A DNA stretch of 5,125 nt, from contig CATLZI010000169.1 of assembly GCA_950063125.1 (NCBI GenBank), positions 1 to 5,125 on the forward strand, given 5' to 3'. Under the pieces are notes generated by a model. The model ran no database searches and was not told the DNA's origin. It worked only from the letters and a program-made list of their open reading frames with translations. The translations under genes and the position numbers were made by a program. Every line of letters begins with the position of its first letter. The first letter of the stretch is position 1. This document shows positions 5,008 to 5,125 of this stretch, piece by piece. The stretch is from an uncultured Porticoccus sp. Its GTDB lineage: Bacteria > Pseudomonadota > Gammaproteobacteria > Pseudomonadales > Porticoccaceae.

Positions 5008-5125
5008 TCAGCGAACCATCAATACGGATACTGGCGCGAACAGGGCGATCTGATGGCTCAGGGTGCCAAAAGACTGTTGTTCCGGCTTGATGACTCGGGC
5101 TGCCATCACAATCAGGTCTATCTTC
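5008..5125 (-). CDS. Probable universal stress protein (UspA family), C-terminal 38 residues
   Basis: A minus-strand frame enters from the window edge and stops at TGA (5010-5008). It ends KIDLIVMAARV, then FGTLSHQIALFAP and VSVLMVR. The DLIVM beta strand, a helix with S-H-Q/E, then AP-x-x-VLMVR is the usual end of UspA-fold proteins (DLIVMG...GSVAEKVLRHAPCPVLVVR). The glycine-rich ATP-binding motif G2xG9xG(S/T) is reduced to FGT here, suggesting a divergent, perhaps non-ATP-binding member. Only about a quarter of the protein is visible, so the call rests on pattern recognition. It lies 50 bp upstream of the ibpA-like promoter, so the two stress genes are neighbours but not obviously one operon. 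Two other open frames cross this stretch but do not resemble a protein family. Confidence 0.65.
   Translation of the reverse strand, partial: KIDLIVMAARVIKPEQQSFGTLSHQIALFAPVSVLMVR

Noticed and set aside
4987..5008. Possible terminator after the Usp-like gene (ACGC/GCGT stem then CCTTTTT on the minus strand)
   Set aside because: The stem is only 4 bp, too weak to support as an intrinsic terminator although the T-run is suggestive.
4968..5066. Near-repeats GATGGCTCACCCTG and GATGGCTCAGGGTG
   Set aside because: There are only two copies with the last part inverted, one within the Usp-like coding end and one beyond it. There is no array or terminator run, so this is probably coincidence.
4969..5125. 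Plus-strand open frame starting MAHPEHKKDAKG and running off the window end
   Set aside because: It has only a weak ribosome site, no recognisable family, and lies antisense to the Usp-like end, whose sequence is far more protein-like.

Overview
The window looks like chromosomal DNA of a free-living, probably aquatic Gammaproteobacterium (Pseudomonas / Marinobacter / Microbulbifer-like; genus not determinable). Three things suggest this: a MexF-like RND pump, the gene pair known in Pseudomonas aeruginosa as PA2779-PA2778, and an IbpA-type small heat shock protein whose PLYRS-IGFDRL N-terminus resembles the enterobacterial one. Codon use and GC content look even across the genes, and I see no mobile element, tRNA, rRNA or CRISPR array.

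Layout. (1) 1-1173, plus strand: the C-terminal third of an RND multidrug efflux permease, cut by the window edge. Its first ~57 bases are low-complexity C-rich sequence that looks faulty. (2) 1184-2116, minus strand: a lipoprotein with a C39-like cysteine peptidase domain followed by TPRs (PA2778 family), ending tail-to-tail with the pump gene only 10 bp apart. (3) 2155-2535, minus: a small secreted or membrane protein of the PA2779 family, directly upstream of the peptidase in the same direction. (4) 2807-4174, minus: a complete DegQ-type periplasmic protease/chaperone. (5) 4380-4847, minus: an IbpA-type Hsp20 chaperone. (6) 5008-5125, minus: the last 38 codons of what looks like a universal stress protein.

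Items 3 to 6 form a stress-flavoured neighbourhood: cytoplasmic holdase (IbpA), periplasmic quality control (DegQ), possible universal stress protein. All read the same way, but the gaps (161 bp, 205 bp, 271 bp) hold hairpins and promoter-like sequences, so they are probably separate units. The ibpA-like gene has the clearest control region: a sigma-32-like promoter, and a leader hairpin with a bulged G that sequesters the Shine-Dalgarno sequence, matching the ROSE class of RNA thermometer.

The least understood part is the PA2779-PA2778 pair. A periplasm-facing papain-like peptidase lipoprotein is encoded with a small protein carrying a Gly-Gly motif just before a C-terminal hydrophobic segment, which suggests a protease-substrate pair. 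Between them is a strong terminator-shaped hairpin with a U8 run. It contains the peptidase's likely ATG and lies inside its first codons, suggesting attenuation or translational control.
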